Notes under the pieces: generated by a model
What the model saw: only the letters and a program-made list of their open reading frames with translations
Databases searched by the model: none
Told to the model about the DNA's origin: nothing
Part shown: one piece after another, positions 49,590 through 60,231 of the stretch
How the letters are laid out: every line of letters starts with the position of its first letter
Position numbering within the stretch: the stretch's first letter is position 1
Assembly (NCBI GenBank): GCA_018398815.1
Contig: CM031607.1
Coordinates: 81,816,470-81,880,469, forward strand
Length of the DNA stretch: 64,000 nt
Source: Conus ventricosus
Taxonomy: Eukaryota > Mollusca > Gastropoda > Neogastropoda > Conidae
Reading direction: 5' to 3'
Position numbers and translations under genes: made by a program

Positions 49590-50100
49590 GGACTCGTGTC
49601 AACACACTGAAAGGTGGAAACATATACACAATCATTTTTTCCACGAGATACTGAATGCATCGACAGCAAACGCAGCTGGGTCAGATCTATATGACACATA
49701 TTTGTCCATCTGTATATTCAGCCTGGAAGCAAACATGTCAATGTTGGACAAAATGCTTCATTCTTGGAATGCTGCCCTGAGGCGACTGCTGTCAAGTTTC
49801 CGTTCTGCATCCATGTCAGTGTGTCTGGATTCATAATCTGCAGTAACATTCAGCTTACCTGGAACATAAGCAGCACTAAGCCATATATCATTGTCAACTC
49901 ACCATGACCATATTTCCACTGACAGGGAATTACAGACCTCTGAATGACTTGTGCCCACGTGTTGTATACAAGACACACACGTGGTGTTGTCACTCATCAA
50001 TCTGACGTGCTTTCCTTTCAGTTTCTTTTGAAAACTTCCCTGAAGTTGAAGTATGACTGCCTTATGCGGGGTAAAAAAATGTTCATACACATAAAACTCC
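49590..50100 (-). pseudogene. RNase H remnant and connection region of the DIRS-like element
   Basis: The minus frame from 50102 contains LKGKHVRLMSDNTTCVS, the aspartate-containing RNase H motif typical of DIRS polyproteins, then HSEVCNSLSVEIWSW. Another frame continues with AAYVPGKLNVTADYESR, the usual end of that domain (V-P-G-x-x-N-x-x-A-D). Downstream (49700-49330) is a Pro/Ser/Thr-rich linker without a domain I know. Confidence 0.7.
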
Positions 50101-50179
50101 ACTCTTTTTGTTGGGTAGATGGGATCAATCCTTGCCTTCCTATACAGGGGTGTTCTGCAGGAGTTTCAGCCTGCGTACG

Positions 50180-50222
50180 CAGAAGAAGAAGAAGAAGAAG
50201 AAGAAGAAGAAGAAGAAGAAGA
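50180..50222. repeat. (AAG)14 microsatellite inside the reverse transcriptase
   Basis: About 14 uninterrupted AAG units on the plus strand (serine or leucine runs on the minus). It sits exactly where the reverse transcriptase reading frame breaks off after LLRFVWRGQ, so it marks the deletion joint. Confidence 0.9.
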
Positions 50223-50900
50223 ATGCTGACCTCTCCAGACAAATCTGAGCAGTTTCCAGAAATCTGGGTGAATGGCTATGGAATAGCAGGCATCTTTGAG
50301 GTCAACTGAGCTCATGTAACAATCTCTCTGAACAAGTGATAAAGCAGTGGTCAGCGTTTCCATTTTGAAATGGTAGTAGGTGCCTTCTTGATTCAGTCTC
50401 TTTAAGTCTAAAATTATCCTGTGGGGTCCATCTTTCTTTTTCGAGTAAAAATTGGAGAAACAACTTCACCTTTTTCTTTCTCACATGCCCTAATTACGCC
50501 CATAGATAGACGTTTTTGAATTTCACTGTCAATTATAGCACTTTTTATCAATGAAAGGATTTGTATGGGACACTGTCAGTCTGCTCAGAGTGTCTAGGGG
50601 ACAGTCAAACTGAATTTTTACACCTGAGACAATGCTAAGAATATCTGGATCAGAGGTGATCTCCAACCAAGAATTCACGAATTCCTTAATTCTGCCTGTT
50701 TCAAACATGACAACTTCACATTCAACAACAGTAGTAAATTCTGGCACTAATGCCAAAAATCACTCACCTCCACAACTGAAAGCATGCGAGAGTGGGCCTG
50801 ATCTACTGTCTGCCCCCTCTGGTGTTGTGAAACCGCCTGTGCACGTGGATCCTGAATGGCCTGTGGGCGTGTCTGGAGTTTTGACAGCTCTGTCCTAAAA
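50223..50900 (-). pseudogene. Reverse transcriptase N-terminal part of the DIRS-like element
   Basis: The frame 50756-50529 gives GRIKEFVNSWLEITSDPDILSIV, the standard lead-in of DIRS reverse transcriptases. After frame changes, 50484-50302 and 50363-50223 carry LKETESRRHLLPFQNGNAD (a decayed finger region) and METLTTALSLV...SVDLKDACYSIAIHPDF, which is motif A with its aspartate. The palm motif with the two aspartates and the thumb are absent, being cut off at the AAG repeat. The enzyme cannot be active. Confidence 0.75.
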
Positions 50901-50929
50901 CAATGACATCTGTCTCACATCAAAGTTCC

Positions 50930-51972
50930 GTTGGTTTCCTCCAAAACGCTTCTCAGGCGCAAAAGCAGCCCCCAGTCTGTCCATTTTTTGATGTTTTACA
51001 ATATGCTTGGCAAATCATCGCCAAACAATGAGCCGGTGATTGGCACAGATTCGTTACAGATTTTCGCGATGTTTTTGTTGACGAATGGCCTAATGTCCGC
51101 CCACCAGCGCAGAAAGATTTCCCTGGTCGCATGGCCAAATAAGCCAATCGCATACGTGCGCTGCCTAAGTTCTTCCACGTGAGCGCTGAATGGTGCGATG
51201 AATGTGCGACATTTTCAGGTCCGATTTTCGAGCATGAGGTGGGATCTGAGTGCACACTTCTTGATTTACGGTTAGCGTGGTCATGTCGGGGCAATTTTCA
51301 AGTCTATTGTAAGTTTCAACGCGTTTCTTCAAAACTTTATCCGAGAGTTTGCCTTGGAATCGGTTGTTTACAACCCCTGCCAGTTTTTTCATCCAACTAC
51401 TCACCCACTGTCTCCTCAGTTCCGTGCTCATTTTCGATATCATCCAACGCAGTATTAGATGATTCCCCACTTTGTCCGTTTTGAGTCCGGTCTTGCAACA
51501 CTGATTTGAGATTTTCTTCTTCATCAGTGTCTTCGTCCTCATGAAGGCTGGGGACATCGCATTCCGTGGGGTCTTGGTTGCGTGCTTAAGGGCGCGGGGG
51601 CTCTACACCTTCATCTACGCCTACTGCTTCTCCCGCTTCTTTATGGCAGGCAAGAGTGCCTGAATCAATTCGACTTCTGAGAGAGTCGAATTGGTGTTGC
51701 CATTTGGCATCTAAATTCATCATAATCCTTTTCATGTCGTCACAAGAATCAGCAGACTGGGAGCTGCCCTTCGTGTTCGGGCTCATGATCTGAACTAGAC
51801 ATGACTGGCACGGGAAAGCCTGTCGGTGAGGGTGCCGAAACTGAAAGCGGCCAATCGGTGCAGAGACTGAATGCTGCAGACAAGCTGATGTTTTATCGAA
51901 GCTATTGAAAGGGCTTTCACGACTTTCAATATCATTACTTTTAATGTATGAACAGGAGAAAAATAGTTTCAC
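50930..51972 (-). pseudogene. Gag-like region of the DIRS-like element
   Basis: Overlapping minus frames at 51972-51586, 51557-51165 and 51294-50953 are separated by shifts. They contain a coiled-coil-prone stretch (MKRIMMNLDAKWQHQFDSLRSR), then NCPDMTTLTVNQEVC, a decayed form of the V-N-x-E-I-W segment typical of DIRS gag-like proteins, and RKSDLKMSHIHRTIQ. It would package the RNA. Identification rests on position and these short segments. Confidence 0.55.
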
Positions 51973-52109
51973 TGACCTGTTATCCCTTGTCTGTCTGAGA
52001 AGAAAAAAAAATCTGAAAGCACACTCACTAGGGCCTAGTCTAAATACCGTCCTAAACCGCTAAGCGCGTCCTCTACCTGGTATGTTCTGGCACCAACTGA
52101 GCAAGTCCA

Positions 52110-52159
52110 CGCACAGCATCTCCTGTGAGTGTGGATGAACCAGTTGCTATGCGAGAAAT
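52110..52159. repeat. DIRS 5' terminal region
   Basis: CTATGCGAGAAAT at 52147-52159 is the terminal sequence that pairs with the internal complementary region. 52110-52128 is the inverted copy of 48140-48158. Confidence 0.75.
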
Positions 52160-52645
52160 AAACACACCTGTGGTTATATTTCCATCTTTCAGCTGGAGCA
52201 ATACATCTAAGTAGTTTTGCAGACTGCTCATGGCTTACCGTCCATTTATGTGTGGGGGATGGAGAGACTGCAAATAGTTTCTAAAAGGTTCCACGTCCTT
52301 GTCATCTAAGAGGATAGTAAAACCATCATCCCTAAATCTGGACCGGTTAAGGAACTTGTAATGTTCCCTTAGATCTTCTGGCAACTGTGTTGATAAAAGG
52401 GGTACTGGACATTCTAAAACTAGTTTATTGTCCAGCTCTGACATAAAAACATCCACATAATCACATGCATGATTGGACCCCATTGCTGTACCCCTGTTCG
52501 GCCGTGTGTACGTGGTTTCTTCTCCGTCTGAGTATTGGCAAACATTATTGAGTATTGGAAAACATAATTTTTTAAAAAGTGTTAGTTCGGGGACTTGACC
52601 GCTGTTCACTGTCGGAGACGGACGTGTCTTGTCAGCGCTCCGCAC
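52160..52645 (-). pseudogene. Penelope-like element, 5' part: reverse transcriptase palm
   Basis: The minus frame from 52645 contains GTAMGSNHACDYVDVFM (motif B region), then SRFRDDGF with the paired catalytic aspartates at 52325-52333, then a thumb-like FRNYLQSLHP. After a shift, YLDVLLQLKDGNITTGVF reaches 52160, where coding for this element stops abruptly at the DIRS end. In the remaining Penelope sequence the text resumes at 48059 with the expected next segment. The fingers and motif A are missing, so the element is 5'-truncated or cut by the L1 start near 52.7 kb. The palm uses R-D-D in place of the more common Y/F-x-D-D. Confidence 0.65.
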
Positions 52646-52953
52646 GCAATGACCTGAGTGTTCCTTTTCCGGGCTTCATACTGCAGATGAGAAATATGCC
52701 CCAGTTAATTCTGTTTGAAGGGACGGCGGTGCCTCGTATTTGTTGACCAATTTCTTTCAAGAGCTTGTTAATTTATTGAAATAGAGTTTTTCTCAGATGA
52801 TTGTGACTTGCGAAAAAGACGGTTTGTGTCAGTGTGTTTAGGTCAACATTGTGAGTACAGTTTTGCTGCTGTTGTTTTTTCTGCCTCGGATCATTTCGTT
52901 GCATTCTTCAAGAAACATTCTTTTCTTTCCCCCTTGTCTACATTTGGAATAAC

Positions 52954-54024
52954 ATGGGTCCTAAAAAAACAACACCGACTCGCCAAGTTAGAAGCAATAA
53001 AAGACATAACAGTGTCCGGTGCAAGGAAGCGAGAGCCCTACTACAAGTGATCACAGAGACTCTCGTTTTGTTGGTGAAGAAGACAAGTGCAGAGAACGCT
53101 CGTTGAGTAAGAGAAGACGGACTTTAGATCAGCAACACAAAATAACCGACTTTGCAAGTAATAAAGAGACTAGCGGAAAAAGACGGATGGGATGAAACGG
53201 AAATCTTGACAGAGAACAACAGTGATAATACAGTGATCACCCCATTGAACAGGATGGAGAGGCCCATGGAGGATGGAAGGAGGGAGACGGGAGGGTCACG
53301 GCACAATTAAAATGGTTCTTGCGGAAATCTTTGAGATTAGAAAAGAAAATTCCTTCTTGAGAAAAAAGATAGAATCGTTCGAGAAAAGATGCTCTGACTC
53401 AGCTGATCATATTGAGCGATTAGAAAAGCAAATTAAGCAAGAAAAAGAGCTTCGGAACACACTGGAACAATACACACGAAAGGACAACCTGAAAATTATT
53501 AACTTGCCAGGGACAAACAAACAGAGACTTCAGAGCAGACAGAAAATAAAGTGGTGGAGCTGATTCAGAAAACGCTTGGTGTGCCTTCTTTTCTACCTGT
53601 CCACATTAGTGTGGTGCACCGTGTGGGCAGGTTTGTACAGGGCCAGAACAGACCGATCATAGTTCACCTCACTAACAGAAAAATCAAAATGGAAATATTC
53701 AAGCTCCGAAAGAAACTGAAACAGCAAAATTCGCAAATCTACATTAACGAAGATCTGACGAAACTGAACTCGCAGAGGTTAATGCAGATAAAACGACACC
53801 AGGCAGTTATCTCTGCGTGGTCTTTCCAGGGCAAACTATACTGCAAGCTCCTCGACCTGCAAGTACTGAACATTGAAGAAGGGGATGTCAGCGTAATCGA
53901 CAGACGGCTATTTGAGTCCTCAAGCCCATCCCGGAGGACCCAGAGTCACAGGCAGACTTACCGAGGCCGCGGGCAAACTGGGATGGTGGAGCGATCGGAG
54001 AGGAGGGACAGTGCAGAGGACTGA
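52954..54024 (+). pseudogene. L1 ORF1 protein (RNA-binding chaperone), frameshifted
   Basis: The proposed start is the ATG at 52954, which opens a basic N-terminus (MGPKKTTPTRQVRSNKR). Frame changes lead to RRRTLDQQHKITDFAS (53110-53159), then a heptad-like coiled coil at about 53320-53470 (EIRKENSFLRKKIESFEKR) and YTRKDNLKIINLPG, the start of the RRM-like domain. After a one-base shift near 53525 the frame continues with VELIQKTLGV, VHRVGRF...NRPIIVHL and AWSFQGKLYCKLL, matching the RRM and C-terminal domain of L1 ORF1. ORF1 proteins trimerise, coat the L1 RNA and assist reverse transcription. The frame stops at 54024; another frame stays open to 54271 and may be the real tail. Confidence 0.75.
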
Positions 54025-54333
54025 CCACATGCAAGGGGGAGCTTCCTCTACCTCGGACAGCCCTGGCCATCACTCTACACAGCCCTGTGACATTGGAAGT
54101 GGGAAAGGACGGGAATGTGCTCAAAGGGACCCCAAACAGACTGACAGGACGTACGCAGAGACTGTTCGCCTGGGTGATTCTCAGGCTGACAGTAGCAGGA
54201 AGCAGGACGCGTCACCCTCAAAGCAGTCACCAAAATCTGGAAGATTTCCATCAGAGACTGACAGATATTGATAATGAGATGGACTTGAACGGAGTGAGGG
54301 ATCATTCCTTCGCTGAAACAGTGGAATCTTAAT

Positions 54334-55113
54334 TACATATGTACAGCACGATTTTGCTGATGTGACACCCCGCCCCTTTCCGCCTCCTCTGCTGCCCTCC
54401 ACCCCCCCCCCCCCTCCCGTGCTTCCCGCCCCGATCTCAGTCCGTTCTCCACCCCCATTCTACTTCGCACTACTTAAAGGCAAAGTAAAATACTTTATAC
54501 CCAGATAGAGAGCATTTCTTTTTTTTTCTTTTTTTTTTTTCTGTGGCCCCTATGTCCTCACGCCCCTTAGGTGCATGTTTCAGCCTGTGACTAATGTCTC
54601 GTTAATGTCTTATGCCTAGTACCTCCCTTAGATACCCCCCCCCCCCCAACACAACCTATCACCCCTCCCCCCTTCCTTTATGCCCCACTCCATCTCCTTG
54701 CATATCAGTGACGACTAGTATGATTAATCCCCACATGCTTGGCGATCTTCTGTTGTGTGCTAATATGGTTAAACTCAGAGTACCCAGGGTTTCTTTTTTT
54801 GCTTTGGCTCCTAGTTGGACTTAAAAGTTTGTATTTTGCTATACTGTTTTGGAATATGTTAGGACAATTCAATTGTTTTAGGCCCCCATTTCTGCCCACC
54901 TTTGCCCGTCACCATCATGCTAGGCGGTGCGATGGGCTGTTTGATAATCCATGTGGCAGTATCTGAATAACTGTTCAGCTGTTGCTGTCATGAACACACT
55001 CACACACACGCGCTGACACACACACACACACACGCACGCACGCACGCACGCACGCACACACATGCACACTTACAAAACACAAGCACACACATACTCACTC
55101 ACTCATTCACTCC

Positions 55114-55191
<78 letters not shown>

Positions 55192-55758
55192 GGGGGATGT
55201 AGGGGAGAACCGCGAGTACCTAGGTTGATCGATGATTCAGGGGATCAGGGGTATTGTGCAGAATGCTATGATTAATCCCCACATGCTTGGTGACCTTCTG
55301 TTGTTGTGTTTGGGGCGCACTTTCGGTGTTATTAGTTTTGTATTCATAGTGTGGAGCCTGGATTTCGCTACATGATGGTCATGAACAGGTGTCAGGTAAA
55401 AACAGGTATGGAAGTGAGAATGTGTGGATGTATGTGTGTGAAATATACACCTATCTCTTGTCGGTCTATTCTAACTTTCTCCTGTCCGCTATCTTTCTAC
55501 TCTGTCTTTTAACTATCTTTCGTATGATTCCTTACTAAGAAAGAACCACCAAAACAAATCCGCTTTTGAGATACTCTACTTGTGCGGTGTCCTTGTATGT
55601 GTACAATGTTGACCTAATGCTACCAGTTTTGAAATATGGACTTAGATTCCAGTGTGTTCAAATATGATCCCTTTCTCCGTTGGCCGTATTTTCAGATTTA
55701 TGTTTTTTCATTATCTAGATTGGCAGTGGATATTCACTATTACTAATTTGTGCTACTG
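54334..55758 (+). other. L1 inter-ORF spacer with C-rich and CA-rich tracts and a direct repeat
   Basis: C-rich DNA at 54365-54700, CA/CGCA microsatellite at about 54990-55190. A 41-bp sequence beginning TATGATTAATCCCCACATGC occurs at 54719-54759 and again at 55267-55307 with about three differences, so about 550 bases are bracketed by direct repeats. No coding frame is evident. Confidence 0.7.
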
Positions 55759-58251
55759 ATGGAAGAAAATAGTGTTTTAAAGATATGTACCTTCAACTGT
55801 AATGGTCTGAATGATACGAGAAAAAGAAAGATGTATTTGATTTCTTGAGACAACAAAATTGCAACATTATCTTTTACAAGAAACCCACTGGAAAACTGAA
55901 TCTGAAAACTTTATTAGATCAAACTGGGTTACAATGTATGGATTAGTGGCGAGGACACAAACAAGAACGGTGTTGCAGTACTTTTTAGTAACAATTTCAA
56001 TACAAAATAACTAACGTAATTAGAGATCAAAATGGTTGCTATATTTTTATGAATGTGCAATTGTCAAATAAGAATGTTACTATAGTGAACATTTATGGCC
56101 CCAAATAGCGGAGATGACCCAGCCTTTTTTGACAAGATTTTTGAGTTGATTGAAACCAACAACAGTGAACAAGTTATTGTTGGAGGAGACTGGAATTGTG
56201 CACTAAATCAAAAATTGGATGTTCGTAATTATAAGAGCACGGCAAACCGTCAAGGACACGTAAGAAAATAATTGATATTATGGGATGTTATGGTTTTTTA
56301 CGACATGTACAGAACATTATATCCAGACAAACGCTCATATACCTGGCGTAAATTCAATACAATTAAGCAGGCCAGGATAGACTATTTTTATATGTTCTGA
56401 GGATATAATGAATGACGTCAAAGGTATTGATGTCAAACCAGGCTATCGATCTGACCACTCACTGGTGCAGTTATCCTTAAAAATAGATGAATTAAAACGT
56501 GACAGACCTTTCTGGAAATTCAACAATTCACTATTAAAAGATGCACAGTACATAACAAAATTAAAAAAGTAATTACCAATATCAAACAGCAATATGCTGT
56601 ACCAGTATACAACATGGCCGGTATTGACAATGTTGCTAATGATGATTTAACGTTTACAATAAGTGATAAATTGTTCTTTGAGACTCTACTACTAAAATTA
56701 GAGGTAGAACAATTCTTATGCAACTTTTAAGAAAAGGTCAACAAACCAGCAAGAGAATGACTTAGAAAAACAGATTAGAAGAATCGAAGAGAATGTCAAT
56801 GATAAATACATGCATGAACTAGAGAACTTAATACAACTACAAGAAATAAGAAATATGCGAATCGAAGGCAAACTAATTCGCTCCAGAGTCAGATGGATAA
56901 ATGAAGGTCAGTAAGTATTTTTGTAACCTTGAAAAAAGAAATTTTATTGATAAAACTATGCCCTTTTTGGAAACAGAGTCTGGTAACGTTATCTCAGAAC
57001 AAGAAACCATTTTGAAAGAAGTACAACAATTTTACCAACAACTATATTCCCACAGGACTGTGCGTGATTTTTGTTTAACATCTCATATACCGGAAGCAAC
57101 AAAATTAACTGACATAGATAAGCATAGCATAGAAGGAAAAATTTCGTATACGGAAGCAGCGGCCTCTTTAAAATCTATGAAAAATGGTAAAAGCCCTGGC
57201 CCTGACGGCTTTACAGCTGAGTTCTATAAGTTCTTCTTTGTTGATATTGGAGCTTTTTTTGTTAGATCTATAAACGAAGGTTTTATTGATGCTGAACTTT
57301 CTGTAACACAACGTCAAGGTGTTATTATACGCATACCTAAGGAAGGCAAACCAAAACGTTTTGTAAAAAACTGGCATCCAATCTCATTACTAAATATTTC
57401 TTATAAAATTGCATCGACATGCATTGCCAACCGCTTGAAGTCTGTTTTGCCTTCCATTATCCATGAAAGCCAGACGGGCTTTTTGAAAGGTCGTTACATA
57501 GGTGAGAATATTCGCATGTTATATGATACATTGTACATGCTGAGAGAAAAAACATCCCATGGATGTTTCTGTCAATAGACTTTGAGAAAGCCTTCGACAG
57601 TATTTCATGGTCGTTTTTGCACAAATGCTTGGATTTTTTCAACTTTGGCTCAGATATGATTCACTGGGTCAAAACTTTTTATTCACATATTAATACTTGT
57701 GTTTCTGTCAACGGTCAATATTCTAGCTGGTTTGCAATAGAACGTGGTGTTCGACAAGTGATCCATCATCCCCGTATCTTTACCTTCTTTGTGCAGAGAT
57801 ACTGTCACTAAAGATCAGACATGACAATTTAATCAAGGGCATAAAAATTCAAAATAGGGAAAGCTTATTGTCACAATTTGCAGATGACACTGCTTTGTGT
57901 TTGGACGGCAGCAAAAATTCATTAATGAAGCCATTGCCGTGCTGACACAGTTTGCTGAAATGTCAGGACTAAACATGAACTTTGATAAAAGTCAGATCAT
58001 TTGGATAGGTAGCAGAAAAAACTGCAATTTAAAGGTTATTGCACGATAAAAACTTCATTTGGGACCCGGGTATCTTCAAGATACTTGGCATTAAATTTTC
58101 AATTGATACAAAGTCCATTAGCACCATCAACTATGATGACAAATTAATTCAGATGAAAAGGATTTTATCACACTGGAAAAAAAGACAGCTAAACACCATT
58201 AGGGAAAATAACAGTAGTGAAGACTCTTGTCCTGTCCAAAATAACGTATTT
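55759..58251 (+). pseudogene. L1 ORF2, 5' part: endonuclease and reverse transcriptase
   Basis: The start chosen is ATG 55759, giving MEENSVLKICTFNCNGLND. The apurinic-type endonuclease motifs are all present across several frames: FNCNG (55790), QETHW (55877-55891), GGDWN (56182-56196) and SDHS (56450-56461). Reverse transcriptase follows: SPGPDGFTAEFYK (57195), NWHPISLLNISYKI (57370), motif A IDFEKAFDSISW (57575) and motif C FADD (57877-57888), all catalytic residues intact. Frame changes occur at about 55835, 57560, 57755 and 57910; at 57755 a GG appears reduced to G. The endonuclease nicks target DNA and the reverse transcriptase copies the RNA there. The frame runs into the inserted element at 58257. 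Confidence 0.8.
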
Positions 58252-58256
58252 GTTAA
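58252..58256. repeat. Target-site duplication GTTAA, left copy
   Basis: GTTAA immediately precedes the TG of the inserted element. The same five bases follow it at 60356-60360. Confidence 0.75.
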
Positions 58257-59316
58257 TGTCACGAGTTTGTCACGAGGCCTATGACGATTGACCCATCTAG
58301 GGTGCTGGAATTATTCATTTATTTATTGTCGTTGTTGTTGTCGTGTATCCGTCCCTTAATGTGGCTTGTGGTGTGTTTGCACCCTAATCTCGTTCAGCTC
58401 AGGTTAGGTTTACTTTCTCTCTCTCTCTCTCTAATTCCACTGCCCGTGCAATTCATCCTGCAGGTTCACGGGTGGCTGGTACCTTTCGCCTGAACTGGCT
58501 GTCTCTATCGGCCTCTCACCTGTCTTTTTACCTGCCGCACGTGCCGCATTCCTCTCAGGTTTGAGGTATTCTCACGGTGACGTAGGGTGGCATGTTGGCT
58601 GCCGTCGGTTAGGCAGGTTTTCTCTTCACTCGAGCGGAAGATGTCCCTGGGAGCGCCTGCTCCGGTTCTGGTTCTCTACCACTTCGTCGAAGGTACGGTC
58701 GGTACCTTCATTCCTACAGTCGGCCTGTAGGGGAGGAACATCACGTCATCTCTTTTCCACATCTGCTCTGCTGGTCCTCTCGACTGGACAGGGGGCAGAG
58801 AGTCGCTTGACCCGCCACTTTGGGTCACCCACGGGTAGCTGGTAAGCATCAGTTTCGTGGTTTTTTTTTTTGTTGTTGTTGTTAGCCGGCTAATTCTTCT
58901 CTTTTGCGCAATTTCCTTTGGTTTTCAAAATTATAAAAGAAATATTGTTTGAGACCACTTTTTCTGGTTAATTCAATCTTTAACCTGGCCAGTCAAAATT
59001 ATATCCAAAAGTCTTTCTCCTTTCTATGCATCTGGTGATGCGGTAGTCGGTGGGGATGGGGAGAACCTGGTGATTCAGGGTTGGTACTTGCTTGGTCTCG
59101 CTCGTCCGCCCCTGTCACAATCACCGGTCTCTTAGTCTTCGGCCACCGTCTGTTTGTGTGTGCAAGGGAACAAGTGTTTTATGTTTGCGAGCGTGCGTAC
59201 GCATGATTAGTCGTTTGGATGCGTGGTTGGAGAATTGTGTCATTTTATGATGTTGCTATAAAATGTGAGGATAATTGTGCCATTGAATTATTATTATTTG
59301 CAAATTTGGTGGTAGT

Positions 59317-59349
59317 TATAAAAGCAATGGTTGCTGTATTAGTTCAGTT
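59317..59349 (+). promoter_or_regulatory. Candidate LTR promoter: TATA box plus initiator
   Basis: TATAAAA at 59317-59323 is followed 29 bases later by TCAGTT at 59344-59349, a match to the invertebrate initiator. Another TATAAAA is at 59257. Spacing fits an RNA polymerase II core promoter at the U3/R junction. There is no transcript evidence here. Confidence 0.35.
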
Positions 59350-59978
59350 CCTAAGAAAGGAAAATGTTGAACGTGAGTGAGGGAAGGATGAAGATATAAA
59401 TTGCTATTCGTTTGTTTAGCCTGTTAATGTAATCTCTTACCTGCTTCGTGTGAGGAGACCTTTAGCGAACATTCCTCATTTGGTTTGTTTACTGTGTGAT
59501 GCTCAGGTCTGTGTTGAGCTGGTGTTACTAATGTATTCAGCAAACACCTCCCCTCACCCATCATGCGAGTGGCTGTTAGGATTAAGCAGCAAATATCAGA
59601 CCGTACTGACTGCGGGGTTCCAGTACCCTTTCCTCTTTCCTTCCAGTTCCTTCCGTTTCCTCTCCTCCCGGGGACTTCACCCGAAGCTTGCGCCGTTGGG
59701 GCCACGCAGTGTGAGGAGCACGTGGACCTTGCTGGATGGTCCTAACCCTGTCCGGGACTTTCCACGACAACGCCTCGTCCCACGGAGGGGGCGTTCTCCA
59801 CTGTCCACGGACCTCCTACAGCGCACGTGACCGGCGTGGTTAGCTCTGTGTCGTGCAATTTGGGTGTGTGTGTGTGTGTCAAGGGTGCCGGCGTTGAAAG
59901 ACTCTGTTCAAGAACAGACCCGGTTTGGGGCACCTTATTCGACACGGTACTCTCAGAGGACTTTGGAGAGACAGTGGT

Positions 59979-59980
<2 letters not shown>

Positions 59981-60012
<32 letters not shown>
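59981..60012. repeat. G homopolymer, 32 bases
   Basis: Uninterrupted run of G within the inserted element. Its length is likely inexact in any sequencing technology. Confidence 0.9.
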
Positions 60013-60014
<2 letters not shown>

Positions 60015-60082
60015 CTCGTGGGAGCACAAAAAGGAACGTGGGGTTAAAAAATGCTTATTTGATATGGTTAATTGTATGCGTT

Positions 60083-60231
60083 GAAATGCTTGTTTGTGAC
60101 TATGTGTATGTTGTGTGCGTTGAAATGTGGTTTGTGACTATGTGTATGTTGTGTGTGTTGAAATGCTTAATTGTGATTGGCATGTTATGTGTGTTGGAAT
60201 GCTTATTTGGGACTATGTGTGTGTTGGTGTG
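60083..60231 (+). repeat. Minisatellite, about 38-bp unit, four copies
   Basis: Units starting GAAATG or GAATG at 60083, 60122, 60160 and 60196 share GTGACTATGTGTATGTTGTG with growing divergence. It lies in the last 300 bases of the inserted element. Confidence 0.75.

Larger units (their letters stand above)
48060..52159 (-). mobile_element. DIRS-like tyrosine-recombinase retrotransposon, internally deleted
   Basis: The minus strand carries, in order, a gag-like region (51972 to about 50930), reverse transcriptase N-terminal part (about 50900-50223), an RNase H remnant (about 50100-49880) and a tyrosine recombinase (about 49180-48496). The ends are related in inverted orientation, and an internal complementary region lies at 48313-48344, the diagnostic layout of DIRS elements. 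At about 4.1 kb it is shorter than usual (often 5-6 kb) because the reverse transcriptase core is missing. It interrupts the Penelope-like element; the boundaries are set by the point where Penelope coding stops and resumes and by the terminal repeats, with an uncertainty of a few bases. No longer flanking duplication is evident, as expected for recombinase-mediated insertion. Confidence 0.8.
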
